From Rhizobium subbaraonis (lineage in GTDB: Bacteria > Pseudomonadota > Alphaproteobacteria > Rhizobiales > Rhizobiaceae), in assembly GCF_900220975.1 (NCBI RefSeq), contig NZ_OBQD01000011.1:178826-242825 (forward strand): DNA of 64,000 bases. Direction: 5' to 3'. A program made the position numbers and the translations under genes. This document shows, piece after piece, positions 16,804 to 25,995 of this stretch. The first letter of the stretch is position 1. Each line of letters begins with the position of its first letter. The notes under the pieces are model-generated. The model was not told the DNA's origin. It made no database searches and saw only the letters and a list, made by a program, of their open reading frames with translations.

Positions 16804-18708
16804 ATGGCAGCAGCTCGCGGTGACAATTCCAGGCCGAGACCCGGCGCTCCGGTCGATGTCGAGCCTTTCCGGCGGGCACTGACCGGCTGCATCCGTTCGG
16901 TCGCCGGCGATGCCGAGATCGAGGTGGTGTTCGCCAATGAGCGGCCGGGCCTGACCGGCGAGAGCATGCGCCTGCCGGAACTCTCCAAGCGGCCGACACG
17001 CGAGGAGCTTTCCGTCACGCGCGGGCTTGGCGATTCCATGGCGCTGCGCAAGGCATGTCACGACCCCCGCATCCACGCGACCATGTCGCCGCCAGGCACG
17101 GATGCGCGCGCAATCTTCGACGCGGTGGAACAGGCTCGCGTCGAGGCGATCGGTTCCAACCGCATGAGCGGCATGGCGCAGAACATCTCCTCGATGCTGA
17201 GCGAGAAATATGCCCGCGCGAATTTCGGTGCGATTACGCGCCAGGCGGACGCCCCGCTGGAAGAAGCGGTGGCGCTGCTCGTGCGCGAGAAGCTGACCGG
17301 CCAGAAGGCGCCTGAATCGGCCGGCCAGGTGCTGGACCTGTGGCGCGGCTTCATCGAAGACAAGGCCGGCGCCGACTTCGGCGATCTGTCGGCTGCGATC
17401 AACGACCAGCAGGCCTTCGCCAAGATCGTCCGGCACATGCTCGCCTCCATGAACGTCGCCGAGGACATCGGCGAGGAGGATACGGAACAGGACGACCAGG
17501 ACAGCGAGACAGACGAGGACCAGCCGCGCAGCAACGAGGAAGACGAGAGCGAATCGCAGGAAGAGGCCGGCGAAGAGGCAGCGCCTGCGGACGAGAACGA
17601 GACCGCCCAGGACCAGATGGAAGAAGGCGAGATGGACGGCGCGGAGATTTCCGACGACGAACTCGCCGACGAGGACAGCGAAGACAGCGAGACGCCAGGC
17701 GAGGTCCGGCGTCCGAGCATCTTCGGCGATTTCAACGAGAAGGTGGACTATTCGGTCTTCACCGAGGAATTCGACGAGACGATCGCTGCCGAAGAATTGT
17801 GCGATGAAGCCGAACTCGATCGGTTGCGGGCCTTCCTCGACAAGCAGCTGTCGCACCTGCAGGGCGCGGTGGGGCGGCTTGCAAACCGCCTTCAGCGCCG
17901 GCTGATGGCGCAGCAGAACCGCTCCTGGGAATTCGACCTGGAAGAGGGCTATCTCGATCCGGCCCGCCTGCAGCGCGTCATCATCGACCCGATGCAGCCG
18001 CTGTCGTTCAAGCGCGAGAAGGATACGAACTTCCGCGACACGGTGGTGACGCTCCTCATCGACAATTCCGGATCGATGCGTGGCCGGCCGATCACGGTGG
18101 CCGCAACTTGCGCCGACATTCTGGCCCGCACGCTGGAGCGTTGCGGCGTCAAGGCGGAAATCCTCGGCTTCACGACGAAGGCCTGGAAGGGCGGGCAGTC
18201 GCGCGAGAAGTGGCTTGCCAGCGGCAAGCCGCAGACGCCCGGCCGCCTGAACGACCTTCGCCACATCATCTACAAGTCGGCGGATGCCCCCTGGCGGCGC
18301 GCCCGGCGCAATCTCGGACTGATGATGCGCGAGGGTCTTCTGAAGGAGAACATCGACGGCGAGGCGCTGATTTGGGCGCACAACAGGCTGCTGGCCCGGC
18401 CCGAACAACGCCGCATTCTGATGATGATCTCCGACGGCGCGCCGGTCGACGACTCCACGCTGTCCGTCAATCCCGGGAACTACCTGGAACGGCATCTGCG
18501 CGCGGTGATCGAGCAGATTGAGACGCGCTCGCCTGTCGAGCTGCTGGCCATCGGCATCGGCCATGACGTCACGCGCTACTATCGGCGCGCCGTGACGATC
18601 GTCGATGCGGACGAGCTTGCGGGCGCCATGACCGAACAGCTGGCTGCGCTCTTCGCCGACGAGACGACGAGCCGCAGACGACCGGCCGGCCTGCGCCGGG
18701 CCGGCTGA
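16804..18708 (+). CDS. cobT: Aerobic cobaltochelatase subunit CobT
   Basis: 634 aa. The N-terminal helical part contacts the chelatase partner. A highly acidic stretch (about 218-300: runs of [26 protein letters not shown]) is the hallmark of CobT. The C-terminal von Willebrand A domain has MIDAS motif DNSGSMRG (~419-426), and ISDGAPVDD supplies a further MIDAS acidic loop. Works as a ring with CobS to couple ATP hydrolysis to cobalt insertion. Together with the adenosyltransferase at 48.1 kb it indicates B12 synthesis or use. Confidence 0.96.
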   Translation: MAAARGDNSRPRPGAPVDVEPFRRALTGCIRSVAGDAEIEVVFANERPGLTGESMRLPELSKRPTREELSVTRGLGDSMALRKACHDPRIHATMSPPGTDARAIFDAVEQARVEAIGSNRMSGMAQNISSMLSEKYARANFGAITRQADAPLEEAVALLVREKLTGQKAPESAGQVLDLWRGFIEDKAGADFGDLSAAINDQQAFAKIVRHMLASMNVAEDIGEEDTEQDDQDSETDEDQPRSNEEDESESQEEAGEEAAPADENETAQDQMEEGEMDGAEISDDELADEDSEDSETPGEVRRPSIFGDFNEKVDYSVFTEEFDETIAAEELCDEAELDRLRAFLDKQLSHLQGAVGRLANRLQRRLMAQQNRSWEFDLEEGYLDPARLQRVIIDPMQPLSFKREKDTNFRDTVVTLLIDNSGSMRGRPITVAATCADILARTLERCGVKAEILGFTTKAWKGGQSREKWLASGKPQTPGRLNDLRHIIYKSADAPWRRARRNLGLMMREGLLKENIDGEALIWAHNRLLARPEQRRILMMISDGAPVDDSTLSVNPGNYLERHLRAVIEQIETRSPVELLAIGIGHDVTRYYRRAVTIVDADELAGAMTEQLAALFADETTSRRRPAGLRRAG

Positions 18709-18760
18709 CGAGAAATTTCAATCCGGGCGGCGTTGCGCGCTTGCTTGGCACGGGGAGCCA

Positions 18761-19762
18761 ATGACGCGACTGTCCGCCCTCTTTGCCCTGGTGCTGGCCG
18801 CGAGCGTCTTTGCCGCACCCGGTTCTGCGACCAGCGTCTCGCTCGAAATCGACAGCAGCACGATCCAGCATTTCGCCGTGGGCTCGGGGCAACGGGCCTT
18901 CGGCAAGCTGGAATTCGTCGGCGGCATAACCTTCACATCGCCGGACAAGCTCGTGGGGGCGATGTCCTCGATCCGGTTCCGTCCTGACCAGAAGCATTTC
19001 GTCGCCGCGCTCGATACCGGCCACTGGATGACGGGGGCGATCGAACGAGACGGAGAGGGCGCGCTGTCGGGCCTTTCCGAGGTGAAGATCACACCGATGC
19101 TCAACGCCAGGGGTGAACCCGAGAAGGCCAAGACGCTCGTCGATGCGGAGGGGCTGGCGCTGGCGCCGGGAGCGGCGATCGTCAGCTTCGAACAGCGCCA
19201 TCGCGTGGACGTCTATCCTGATCCCGGCTTTGAGGCTTCAGCGCCGAAGGCCAGCTATCCGCTTCCGTTCCCGCGTTCGGAGTTGCGCAACAATCGCGGT
19301 TTCGAGACGCTGGCGATGGCTCCCGTCGACGGACCACTCGCCGGCGCGCCGGTGATCGTTGCCGAACGCAGTCTCGACCGGCAGGGGAATCTGTTCGGAG
19401 CCATTCTCGACGGACCGGCGAAAGGCACCTTCGCCGTCGTCCGCAACGATCCCTACGATGTCACCGACGGAGCCTTCCTGCCGGATGGGGACCTGCTGCT
19501 GCTCGAACGCCGCTTCCGGCTTTCCGATGGGATCGGCATGCGCATACGCCGCATCAAGGGTGCCGAGATCCGCCCGGGCGCGGTGGTGGACGGGGAGGTG
19601 CTGATGGATGCGGACATGAGCCATCAGATCGACAACATGGAAGGGATCGACGTGATGCAGCTGCCGGACGGCGACGTCCGCATCATCCTCGTTTCCGACG
19701 ACAACCACTCGATCCTGCAGCGGAACCTGATGCTGGAATTCCGCCTGACAGGCGGCCTCTGA
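18761..19762 (+). CDS. Secreted esterase-like phytase family protein
   Basis: 333 aa with a signal peptide (MTRLSALFALVLAASVFAAPGSA). The rest is a predicted beta-propeller of the esterase-like activity of phytase type: FRPDQKHFVAALDTGHW, LVDAEGLALAP, RNNRGFETLAM, ALAP/FLPDGDLLLLERRF and QIDNMEGIDV are the recurring acidic-loop elements. Enzymatic activity is not established for most members. It follows cobT by 52 bp on the same strand, a conserved rhizobial neighbour; whether it shares the cob transcript is unknown. Confidence 0.85.
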   Translation: MTRLSALFALVLAASVFAAPGSATSVSLEIDSSTIQHFAVGSGQRAFGKLEFVGGITFTSPDKLVGAMSSIRFRPDQKHFVAALDTGHWMTGAIERDGEGALSGLSEVKITPMLNARGEPEKAKTLVDAEGLALAPGAAIVSFEQRHRVDVYPDPGFEASAPKASYPLPFPRSELRNNRGFETLAMAPVDGPLAGAPVIVAERSLDRQGNLFGAILDGPAKGTFAVVRNDPYDVTDGAFLPDGDLLLLERRFRLSDGIGMRIRRIKGAEIRPGAVVDGEVLMDADMSHQIDNMEGIDVMQLPDGDVRIILVSDDNHSILQRNLMLEFRLTGGL

Positions 19763-19771
19763 AACGCAAAC

Positions 19772-19798
19772 GGGCCGCCCGGTTGCCCGGGCGGGCCC
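19772..19798. terminator. Hairpin between convergent phytase-like and yhhQ genes
   Basis: GGGCCGCCCGG pairs with CCCGGGCGGGCCC across TTG with one bulged base. Very stable and centrally placed in a 57-bp gap between two convergent stop codons, so it probably serves both directions, although no clear T-tract is present on either side. Confidence 0.55.
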
Positions 19799-19819
19799 GC
19801 TGGAAGCATCTTCGACTGG

Positions 19820-20461
19820 TCAGGCCGAGGCCTTCTCCGCAGCCGGCATGGGCTTCAGCGTGCTCATCAGCGCGCCATAGGGCAGGAGCATCACCAGGCC
19901 CATCAGCAACTTTACGCCGAAATCGATGATCGCCCAGGAGATCCAGCGCTGCGCTTCGACGGCAAAGAGGCCGAGGACCGGCGCATGCTCGATTGCGAAG
20001 GGCTCGTTGGGGCCGAGCACCACGAAGGCGGGGGCAAAGGCGATGGAGAAGAAGATCAGCGTATCGAGCGCGGAGCCGACCAGTGAGCCGACGAGCGGTG
20101 CACGCCACCAGGTCTGCCGGCGCAGCTTGTTGAAGACGGAGATGTCCAGCAACTGGCCGAGCAGGAAGGCGGTCCCGGATGCGATGGCGATCCTGGGGCT
20201 GGCGACGGCGAAGGAGAAGACAATCGCGACGGCAAAGCCTGCGACGACCACCTTGCGCGCGGTGCGCGGGCCGAACTGGCGGTTGGTCAGGTCGGTGACG
20301 AGGAAGGCGACGGGATAGGTGAAGGCGCCGAAGGTGAGGATGTCGCCGAGGCTGATGCCGAAAAGCATGCCTGGCAGCGGATACTGCACGAGGATGTTCG
20401 AGGCGACGACGACGAGCGTCATCAGGAGGACGTAGATGAGGGTAATGCGGTTCGCCTGCAT
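19820..20461 (-). CDS. yhhQ: Queuosine precursor transporter (VUT family, COG1738)
   Basis: 213 aa integral membrane protein with about six segments. Diagnostic stretches are TYPVAFLVTDLTNRQFG, FLLGQLLDISVFNKLR and GSALDTLIFFSIAF, as in E. coli YhhQ, which imports preQ0/preQ1 for queuosine tRNA modification. The start at 20461 is fixed by AGGA seven bases upstream and by the hydrophobic first helix. The ribosome-binding site lies inside a short pseudoknot-capable element (separate entry), so translation is probably ligand-controlled. A strong hairpin separates it from rpmB upstream. Confidence 0.92.
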   Translation of the reverse strand: MQANRITLIYVLLMTLVVVASNILVQYPLPGMLFGISLGDILTFGAFTYPVAFLVTDLTNRQFGPRTARKVVVAGFAVAIVFSFAVASPRIAIASGTAFLLGQLLDISVFNKLRRQTWWRAPLVGSLVGSALDTLIFFSIAFAPAFVVLGPNEPFAIEHAPVLGLFAVEAQRWISWAIIDFGVKLLMGLVMLLPYGALMSTLKPMPAAEKASA

Positions 20462-20487
20462 TTTTTTATCCTGGGTGATGCCACCAG
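20458..20487 (-). promoter_or_regulatory. Candidate preQ1-I-type riboswitch overlapping the yhhQ start codon
   Basis: Minus-strand RNA: P1 strand CUGG, L1 UGG, CAU, then CAC, P1 partner CCAG, an A-rich strand GAUAAAAAA, and AUG. The CAU in the loop (GCAU with the preceding G) is complementary to the AUG(C) of the start codon, giving an H-type pseudoknot. Order and sizes match the preQ1-I class: short P1, 3-nt L1, 3-bp P2, 2-3-nt L2, a C just before the P1 3' strand, and an A-rich tail. AG of the AGGA Shine-Dalgarno lies in or against P1. The downstream gene transports queuosine precursors, the expected regulon. An alternative plain hairpin GGUG-GCAU-CACC is also possible. Confidence 0.65.
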
Positions 20488-20515
20488 TTGGAGGAATAAC
20501 GATGTTTTCAATGAA

Positions 20516-20549
20516 ATGAGGCCTGTCCGGACGTCCGGCCAAGCCTCAT
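20516..20549 (-). terminator. Terminator-like hairpin between rpmB and yhhQ
   Basis: Outer arms ATGAGGC/GCCTCAT enclose an inner perfect palindrome CCGGACGTCCGG. It begins 30 bp after the rpmB stop on the minus strand and is followed by the weakly T-rich TTCATT. Likely ends most rpmB transcripts, leaving yhhQ to read-through or a promoter within the remaining ~60 bp. Confidence 0.55.
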
Positions 20550-20578
20550 AAACTGTCAGAGAAAGTCGCGCTGAAAGA

Positions 20579-20863
20579 TCAGGCGGCAGTCTTCTTGACG
20601 ATCTGGCGGCGCAGCAGGCGCGCACGCATGGACAGCTCGTTCTCGTCGGCCTTCAGCAGGAAGGCGTCGAGGCCGCCGCGGTGCTCGACCGAGCGGAGGG
20701 CTGCTGCGGAAACGCGCAGGCGGAAACGCTGGCCGAGGGAGTCCGAGATGAGCGTGACGTTGCACAGGTTCGGCAGGAACTTGCGCTTGGTCTTGTTGTT
20801 GGCGTGGCTGACATTGTTGCCAGACTGGACGCCCTTGCCGGTCAATTCGCAACTACGGGACAT
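20579..20863 (-). CDS. rpmB: 50S ribosomal protein L28
   Basis: 94 aa. Starts [20 protein letters not shown], the universal L28 opening, then [11 protein letters not shown] and the C-terminal segment [19 protein letters not shown]. Structural protein of the large subunit near the E site. Single Cys only, so the zinc-free form. Transcribed alone from a good sigma70-like promoter about 85 nt upstream, ending at a hairpin before yhhQ. Confidence 0.98.
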   Translation of the reverse strand: MSRSCELTGKGVQSGNNVSHANNKTKRKFLPNLCNVTLISDSLGQRFRLRVSAAALRSVEHRGGLDAFLLKADENELSMRARLLRRQIVKKTAA

Positions 20864-20954
20864 GGATGCACCTATTCTTCTTTGGTTTCGGACAACACGT
20901 TTCCGGCGCCGTGTCCGGCCGCAGTCCGTCTGGCCTTATTGGAAAAGTTGCGGT

Positions 20955-20983
20955 TCTATAGTCACCCGCGCTTGCGGCGTCAA
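20955..20983 (-). promoter_or_regulatory. Sigma70-like promoter of rpmB
   Basis: On the minus strand TTGACG (20983-20978) and TATAGA (20960-20955) are separated by 17 bp. The predicted start near 20948 leaves a leader of about 85 nt before the rpmB ATG. Apart from this, the 280-bp region between rpmB and the DUF3108 gene shows no coding potential that I trust. Confidence 0.6.
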
Positions 20984-21143
20984 GCCAAACCTTGGGGTCG
21001 GCTGGAAAACTATTGCAAATCGCTGCGAATTGCGCCCAATACCGCAAGGGTATCCGCCAGCGTTCGCCGTCCGTCGAGATAGCAGCGGCGCAGAAATGCC
21101 GCAAAAGTAATTATAGTCTTTCCCACGAAGGAGCGGATGAAAG

Positions 21144-21914
21144 ATGGGCTTGAGGGCTTGGATCGCGGCAGGTACCATCGCGGCGGTGACGGCAAGCGTC
21201 GCTGGCGCGACGGAGGTCGAGCACGTCACCGACTACAGCATCCGTCTCGCCGGCTTCCCGGTCGCGACTGCGAGCTTCCGTTCCGAATTCGACGGCAGGC
21301 GTTACACGATCTCGGGCCGCATGGATTCCTCCGGTCTCGCCGACATCCTCTCCAGCACGCACGGACGGACGTCGGTTTCCGGCACGGTCTCGGACGGCAA
21401 GCTGCGCGCCAACCGATATTCCATGTCCTATCGCAGCGGCAAGCGTGCCCGTGCCATCGACGTCACCTTCCGCAACGGCAATGTTGCCAGCGCTTCCATC
21501 CGGCCCGAGCGCCGGCGGTCGCCGGAAAACTGGGTGCCGGTGCGCGCCGGCGACATGCGCTCGGTGGTCGACCCGATCTCGGGGCTGATCATTCCCGCGA
21601 CGAAGAACGTCTGCTCCAAAACGCTGCCGATCTTCGACGGGGAATCGCGGATGGACATCAGGCTGGTGGACAAGGGCACGCGCCCGTTCTCCACCAAGGG
21701 CTTCGATGGCGAAGTGAAGGTCTGCGGCGTGCGGTTCGTGCCGAAGGCCGGCTATCGCAAGGGACGCCGTGACGTCGAGTACCTGCGCAAGCTGACGACG
21801 ATGGAGATCTGGTTTGCAAAGGCCGATCCCGTCGATGTATATGCCCCGGTCTTCGTCCGGATTCCGACTTCGCTCGGTCCGGTCACCGTTTCGGCTACCC
21901 GCTTCGGCGGCTGA
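21144..21914 (+). CDS. DUF3108 domain-containing secreted protein
   Basis: 256 aa with a signal peptide (GLRAWIAAGTIAAVTASVAGA). The mature part starts HVTDYSIRLAGFPVATASF and has the DUF3108 pattern of an outer-layer beta structure: MSYRSGKRARAIDVTFRNG, DMRSVVDPISGLIIPA, and two Cys residues (VCSKTLP near 156 and KVCGVRF near 194) that may form a disulfide. GAAGGAG lies upstream of the ATG. Function unknown; it is conserved beside rpmB in rhizobia. Confidence 0.85.
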   Translation: MGLRAWIAAGTIAAVTASVAGATEVEHVTDYSIRLAGFPVATASFRSEFDGRRYTISGRMDSSGLADILSSTHGRTSVSGTVSDGKLRANRYSMSYRSGKRARAIDVTFRNGNVASASIRPERRRSPENWVPVRAGDMRSVVDPISGLIIPATKNVCSKTLPIFDGESRMDIRLVDKGTRPFSTKGFDGEVKVCGVRFVPKAGYRKGRRDVEYLRKLTTMEIWFAKADPVDVYAPVFVRIPTSLGPVTVSATRFGG

Positions 21915-21947
21915 GCCGTCGAAATAGCGCATGCGGGGCCCTTGCAC

Positions 21948-22838
21948 GTGAAATTGAAAGCGACGCTTATTGGTTTTTCCGCGATCCTGATGTGGTCGCT
22001 ACTGGCGCTTTTCACCACAGCGTCCGGCAAGATGCCGCCTTTCCAGCTTTCCGCGATCTGCTTTCTGATCGGCAGCCTGCCCGGCCTTGTCGTGCTTGCG
22101 CTGCGGCCGAAACGAATGGCGCTTCTGCGCCAGCCGGCGAAGGTCTGGGTCGTCGGGATTGCCGGGCTCTTCGGCTATCATTTCCTTTACTTCACCGCTC
22201 TGCGCAACGCGCCCGCCGTAGAGGCGGGGCTTATCGCCTACCTCTGGCCGCTGCTGATCGTCGTCGGCTCGGCGACCTTGCCGGGTGAAAAGCTGCGTTG
22301 GTACCATATTTCGGGTGCGCTCGCGGGCCTGGCGGGAACCTTCCTGATCGTCGCCCGCAACGGCCTGTCCTTTGATGGCGCCTATACGATCGGCTATGCC
22401 GCCGCCTTCCTCTGCGCCTTCACCTGGGCGGGCTATTCGCTTCTGACCCGCCGTTTCGAAGCGGCGTCGACCGATGTCGTCACCGGCTTCTGCCTTGCAA
22501 CCTCGGTCCTTTCGTTACTGTGCCATCTCGGCCTGGAGACGACGGTCTGGCCGGAGACGGGCTTCGAATGGTTCGCCGTCGCAGGTCTCGGCCTGTTGCC
22601 GGTCGGGGCGGCGTTCTATGCGTGGGATTTTGGCGTGAAGAACGGCGATATCCAGATCCTTGGCGCCGCAAGTTATGCCGCCCCCCTGCTTTCGACGCTG
22701 AACCTCATCCTGATGGGATACGCGGAGCCGTCCTGGCGGATCGCGATTGCCTGCGTGCTCGTCACCGGCGGCGCGGTTCTGGCGGCCAAGGACATGATTT
22801 TCCGCGCGAAGCCTGTGGCTACTGCTGACCCTGTCTAG
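21948..22838 (+). CDS. EamA/DMT-family transporter (YddG-like exporter)
   Basis: 296 aa with about ten membrane segments arranged as two EamA repeats (first FSAILMWSLLALFTTASG, second AAFLCAFTWAGYSLLTRR). The segment NAPAVEAGLIAYLWPLLIV and the ending with GAASYAAPLLSTLNLILMGYAEPSW resemble YddG-type aromatic amino acid exporters, but substrate cannot be assigned. There is no ATG near the family start: GTG at 21948 is chosen because GGGG lies nine bases upstream; TTG at 21942 is the alternative. The gene ends with TAG before a short tandem duplication. Confidence 0.85.
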   Translation: MKLKATLIGFSAILMWSLLALFTTASGKMPPFQLSAICFLIGSLPGLVVLALRPKRMALLRQPAKVWVVGIAGLFGYHFLYFTALRNAPAVEAGLIAYLWPLLIVVGSATLPGEKLRWYHISGALAGLAGTFLIVARNGLSFDGAYTIGYAAAFLCAFTWAGYSLLTRRFEAASTDVVTGFCLATSVLSLLCHLGLETTVWPETGFEWFAVAGLGLLPVGAAFYAWDFGVKNGDIQILGAASYAAPLLSTLNLILMGYAEPSWRIAIACVLVTGGAVLAAKDMIFRAKPVATADPV

Positions 22839-22854
22839 GGCCTGCCCGGTTCAT

Positions 22855-22886
22855 TCTGAATCACACAGGCTCTGAATCACACAGGC
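22855..22886. repeat. 16-bp perfect tandem duplication
   Basis: TCTGAATCACACAGGC occurs twice in a row with no spacer, in the 96-bp gap between the exporter gene and the convergent cupin gene. A similar TGAATCACACA core lies near 38119, so the unit may come from a scattered intergenic motif. Confidence 0.7.
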
Positions 22887-22934
22887 TCCGGCCATCTTGG
22901 TTTTCGTTTTCCTTCCCTGACAGACTCCAGCTAG

Positions 22935-23360
22935 CTAGTTAGCGCCCGGCCGCCAGCCGGGCGGCGCCATCTCGAAAGCGTCGAAGGAAAAGCCGGGTGC
23001 TACAGTGCAGCCGACCAGCGTCCATTCGCCCAATGGTTCTGCCGACTGCCACCATCCGGCGGGCACGATGACCTGGGGCCGCTCCCCATTGGCGAGGTGG
23101 GGCCCCAGCACCTGACTGGTGCTGGTCTGGCCGTCGCCGCAGATCGACAGCCGCAGGGGGCCGCCGGCATAGTAGTGCCAGATCTCTGCGGCATCCCGCA
23201 CGCGGTGCCAGTGCGAGCGTTCGCCCTTTTCGAGCAGATAGTAGATGGCGGTGGAGTGACCGCGCGCGCCGCCGTCGGTGTCGCGAAAGGTCTGGACGTA
23301 CCAGCCGCCCTCCGGGTGGCGCTCCATGCCGAGGGTGGCGATGATCTGCGTCGGGGTCAT
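22935..23360 (-). CDS. Cupin-fold protein, DUF985 (Cupin_5)
   Basis: 141 aa. One beta-barrel domain: RHPEGGWYVQTFRD, STAIYYLLEKGERSHWHRV (metal-type His residues), EIWHYYAGGPL, and VPAGWWQSAEPLGEWTLVGCTVAPGF. DUF985 proteins are cupins without an assigned activity; some resemble sugar epimerases. The ATG overlaps the gloB stop by ATGA, so both genes are made from one message and the protein may share its detoxification context, which is inference. Confidence 0.87.
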   Translation of the reverse strand: MTPTQIIATLGMERHPEGGWYVQTFRDTDGGARGHSTAIYYLLEKGERSHWHRVRDAAEIWHYYAGGPLRLSICGDGQTSTSQVLGPHLANGERPQVIVPAGWWQSAEPLGEWTLVGCTVAPGFSFDAFEMAPPGWRPGAN

Positions 23361-24130
23361 CAGAAGCGGTCCTTGCGGCGGCGTATTTCGGCAAAGACCT
23401 CGCTGTCGGAGGCGTCCGGCATGTCAAGGACCTTGCGAATGCCCGGATCGGCGGCGCGCAGGAACGGGTTCGTCCGCTTTTCCAGCCCGATCGTCGTCGG
23501 TGCCGTGAAGCGGCCGGCGGCGCGGATGCGCTCGATCTCCGTGGCGCGCTCCTTCAGCGCGACGTTGTCGGGATCGACCGAAAGCGCGAAGCGGGCGTTG
23601 GACAGGGTGTATTCGTGGCCGAAATACACGGTCGTATCATCGGGAAGCGCTGCAAGGCGGGACAGCGACTGCCACATCTGCACGGGGGTTCCCTCGAAAA
23701 GGCGGCCGCAGCCGAGTGCGAACAGCGTGTCGGCGGCAAAAAGCAGTCCGTCGTCCGGCAGGTGGTAGCAGACGTGGCCTGCGGTGTGGCCGGGTGTCCA
23801 GATGACCTCGACGGGCCTGCCGGCGAAGTCGAAGCGGTCGCCATCGTCCACCGCCTTGTCGATCCCGGGAATCTTGTCCTTTTCCCGTGCCGGACCCATG
23901 ATCACGGCGCCGAATTGCGCCTTCAGCGCCTCGTTCGCCTCGACATGGTCCTGATGATGATGCGTGGTCAGAATGTGCGTGAGCTTCCAGCCGCGCCGGG
24001 CCAGCGCATCGAGGATCGGCTTTTCCTCAGGCGCGTCGATGCTGGCCGTGGCGCCGCTGGCTGCATCGTGCAGAAGCACGCCGAAATTGTCGGTGCGGCA
24101 GCCAAAGAGTTCGATTTCGAGCGATGCCAT
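23360..24130 (-). CDS. gloB: Hydroxyacylglutathione hydrolase (glyoxalase II)
   Basis: 256 aa metallo-beta-lactamase-fold enzyme, hydrolysing S-lactoylglutathione to D-lactate and glutathione. Metal motif THHHQDH (56-62), further ligands in [31 protein letters not shown] and [11 protein letters not shown], and the C-terminal HAGH-C domain ending RRKDRF. ATG 24130 has AAGGA nine bases upstream; an ATG two codons earlier is too close to it. Divergent from a methyltransferase gene that is its usual rhizobial neighbour. Confidence 0.94.
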   Translation of the reverse strand: MASLEIELFGCRTDNFGVLLHDAASGATASIDAPEEKPILDALARRGWKLTHILTTHHHQDHVEANEALKAQFGAVIMGPAREKDKIPGIDKAVDDGDRFDFAGRPVEVIWTPGHTAGHVCYHLPDDGLLFAADTLFALGCGRLFEGTPVQMWQSLSRLAALPDDTTVYFGHEYTLSNARFALSVDPDNVALKERATEIERIRAAGRFTAPTTIGLEKRTNPFLRAADPGIRKVLDMPDASDSEVFAEIRRRKDRF

Positions 24131-24218
24131 GGGCATTGTTCCTTTCCCGTTGCGCGCAAACGCGGAATCTAGCGGGATGGGCCTTGAAGTCCATCGTCCC
24201 GTCGCTAACATCTCGCAA

Positions 24219-24998
24219 ATGCATGCAGATATTGTCGATCTCCGCGAATTTTACCACTCTCCCCTCGGGCACCTCGCGGAGCATTCGATCACGATGTCGC
24301 TAGGTTCGATCTGGGCGCGCCTGCCGGAAGAACGGCTGGTGGGGCTCGGCTATGCGGTGCCGTATCTCGATCGGTTTCGCGGTGACACGGAGCGAACCTT
24401 CGCTTTCATGCCGGCGGGGCAGGGGGCAGTGAACTGGCCGGTAGGCGAGGCATCCGCCACCGCGCTGGTCTTCGACGAGGAACTGCCGCTGCCTGACGCG
24501 TCCATCGACCGCATCCTGATGGTGCACTCGCTGGAATTTGCGGAAAACCCGCGTGAGACGATGAAGGAACTCTGGCGGGTGCTGGCTCCCGGTGGCCGGC
24601 TGGTCATCGTCGTGCCGAACCGTCGCGGCGTCTGGGCGCGGATGGAACACACCCCCTTCGGCTCGGGCCGTCCTTATTCGCGCGGGCAGCTGACGCATCT
24701 TTTGCGCGAGACCAACTTCACGCCGGGTGCCAGCGCCGAGGCCCTGTTCTTCCCGCCGTCCAAGCACCGCAGCATCCAGAAGCTGCGCGGCGCCTTCGAG
24801 CGGCTGGGGCGATGGCTCTGGCCGATGTTTTCCGGCGTCCTCATCGTCGAGGCGCAGAAGCGGCTCTACCAGGGGCTGCCGGTGGCCGCCCGCGCTTCGC
24901 GGCGCGTCTTCGTTCCCGTCCTTGCGCCATCGGGTGTGCCGTCGACGCGGTCGTCCTTGCCGCGCAGGCCCCTCGACAATCCTCCGCCGCGCCGGTAA
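24219..24998 (+). CDS. Class I SAM-dependent methyltransferase
   Basis: 259 aa. Methyltransferase type-11 fold, although the usual GxGxG motif I is replaced by [39 protein letters not shown] is the acidic-loop and motif II-III region, followed by [24 protein letters not shown] motif V. The C-terminal ~70 residues ([20 protein letters not shown]) are conserved in the rhizobial family. Substrate unknown. Start at ATG 24219, where family similarity ([14 protein letters not shown]) begins. tyrC follows after 61 bp. Confidence 0.82.
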   Translation: MHADIVDLREFYHSPLGHLAEHSITMSLGSIWARLPEERLVGLGYAVPYLDRFRGDTERTFAFMPAGQGAVNWPVGEASATALVFDEELPLPDASIDRILMVHSLEFAENPRETMKELWRVLAPGGRLVIVVPNRRGVWARMEHTPFGSGRPYSRGQLTHLLRETNFTPGASAEALFFPPSKHRSIQKLRGAFERLGRWLWPMFSGVLIVEAQKRLYQGLPVAARASRRVFVPVLAPSGVPSTRSSLPRRPLDNPPPRR

Positions 24999-25059
24999 TG
25001 GCTGCTCCACCATCCGCCTCGACGCAGGCGGGCTCCTATCCGGAAAAAGGGCGGCAGGC

Positions 25060-25989
25060 ATGGCGGATCAACAGTTTGACAAGATTGCGCTGATCGGTAT
25101 CGGCCTCATCGGCTCGTCCCTCGCACGGGCGGTGAAGGCGCAGGGCCTTGCCTCGTCGGTGGCGATCGCAACGCGCAGCGAAGAGACGCTCGAGCGAGCG
25201 CGTGAACTGGAGCTCGGTACCGAATACCACCTGGATGCGGCGGAAGCGGTGCGCGACGCCGATCTCGTCATCGTCTCGGTTCCGGTCGGTGCGTCGGGCA
25301 GCGTCGCCCAGCAGATCGCGCCCAATCTCAAGCCCGGCGCCATCGTCACGGATGTCGGCTCCACCAAGGCGTCCGTGGTCGCGCAGATGCTGCCGCATAT
25401 CCCGAAGGGCGTCCACTTCATTCCGGGCCATCCGCTCGCCGGTACCGAGCATTCCGGTCCCGATGCCGGTTTTGCGGAGCTTTTCCGCGGGCGCTGGTGC
25501 ATCCTGACGCCGGTGCACGGTACCGACAAGGCCGCCAAGCGACGTCTCGCCACCTTTTGGGAAGCGCTCGGTTCGAAGGTCGACGAGATGGATACCGAGC
25601 ACCACGACAAGGTGCTGGCGATCGTGTCCCACCTGCCGCACATCATTGCCTACAACATCGTGGGCACGGCGGACGACCTGGAGACGGTAACCGAATCCGA
25701 GGTAATCAAGTATTCCGCCTCGGGCTTCCGCGACTTCACCCGTCTGGCTGCGTCCGATCCGACGATGTGGCGCGACGTTTGCCTGCACAACAAGGATGCC
25801 ATTCTTGAGATGCTGGCGCGGTTCTCCGAGGATCTGGCCTATCTGCAGCGCGCGATCCGCTGGGGCGACGGCGAGAAACTTTTCGATCTCTTCACACGCA
25901 CGCGCGCCATCCGCCGGTCTATCATCGACGCGGGGCAGGACACGGCGGCGGCCAACTTCGGCCGCCCGGATGCCACACCGGAAAAGTAG
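25060..25989 (+). CDS. tyrC: Prephenate/arogenate dehydrogenase family protein
   Basis: 309 aa. Oxidatively decarboxylates prephenate or arogenate in tyrosine synthesis. N-terminal Rossmann fold IALIGIGLIGSSLA (9-22), VTDVGSTKASV, and the substrate region FIPGHPLAGTEHSGPDAG containing the catalytic His-type residues; C-terminal helical domain has SHLPHIIAYNIVG and SGFRDFTRLAASDPTMWRD. The start is placed at MADQQFDKIAL; the longer open frame upstream is antisense-like noise over the methyltransferase gene. The preference for arogenate (cyclohexadienyl type) is by analogy only. Confidence 0.9.
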   Translation: MADQQFDKIALIGIGLIGSSLARAVKAQGLASSVAIATRSEETLERARELELGTEYHLDAAEAVRDADLVIVSVPVGASGSVAQQIAPNLKPGAIVTDVGSTKASVVAQMLPHIPKGVHFIPGHPLAGTEHSGPDAGFAELFRGRWCILTPVHGTDKAAKRRLATFWEALGSKVDEMDTEHHDKVLAIVSHLPHIIAYNIVGTADDLETVTESEVIKYSASGFRDFTRLAASDPTMWRDVCLHNKDAILEMLARFSEDLAYLQRAIRWGDGEKLFDLFTRTRAIRRSIIDAGQDTAAANFGRPDATPEK

Positions 25990-25995
25990 CCGCTA

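Noticed and set aside
15703..18564. 953-aa minus-strand frame across cobS and cobT
   Set aside because: Length comes from codon bias of two long genes; no domain, and both opposite genes are certain.
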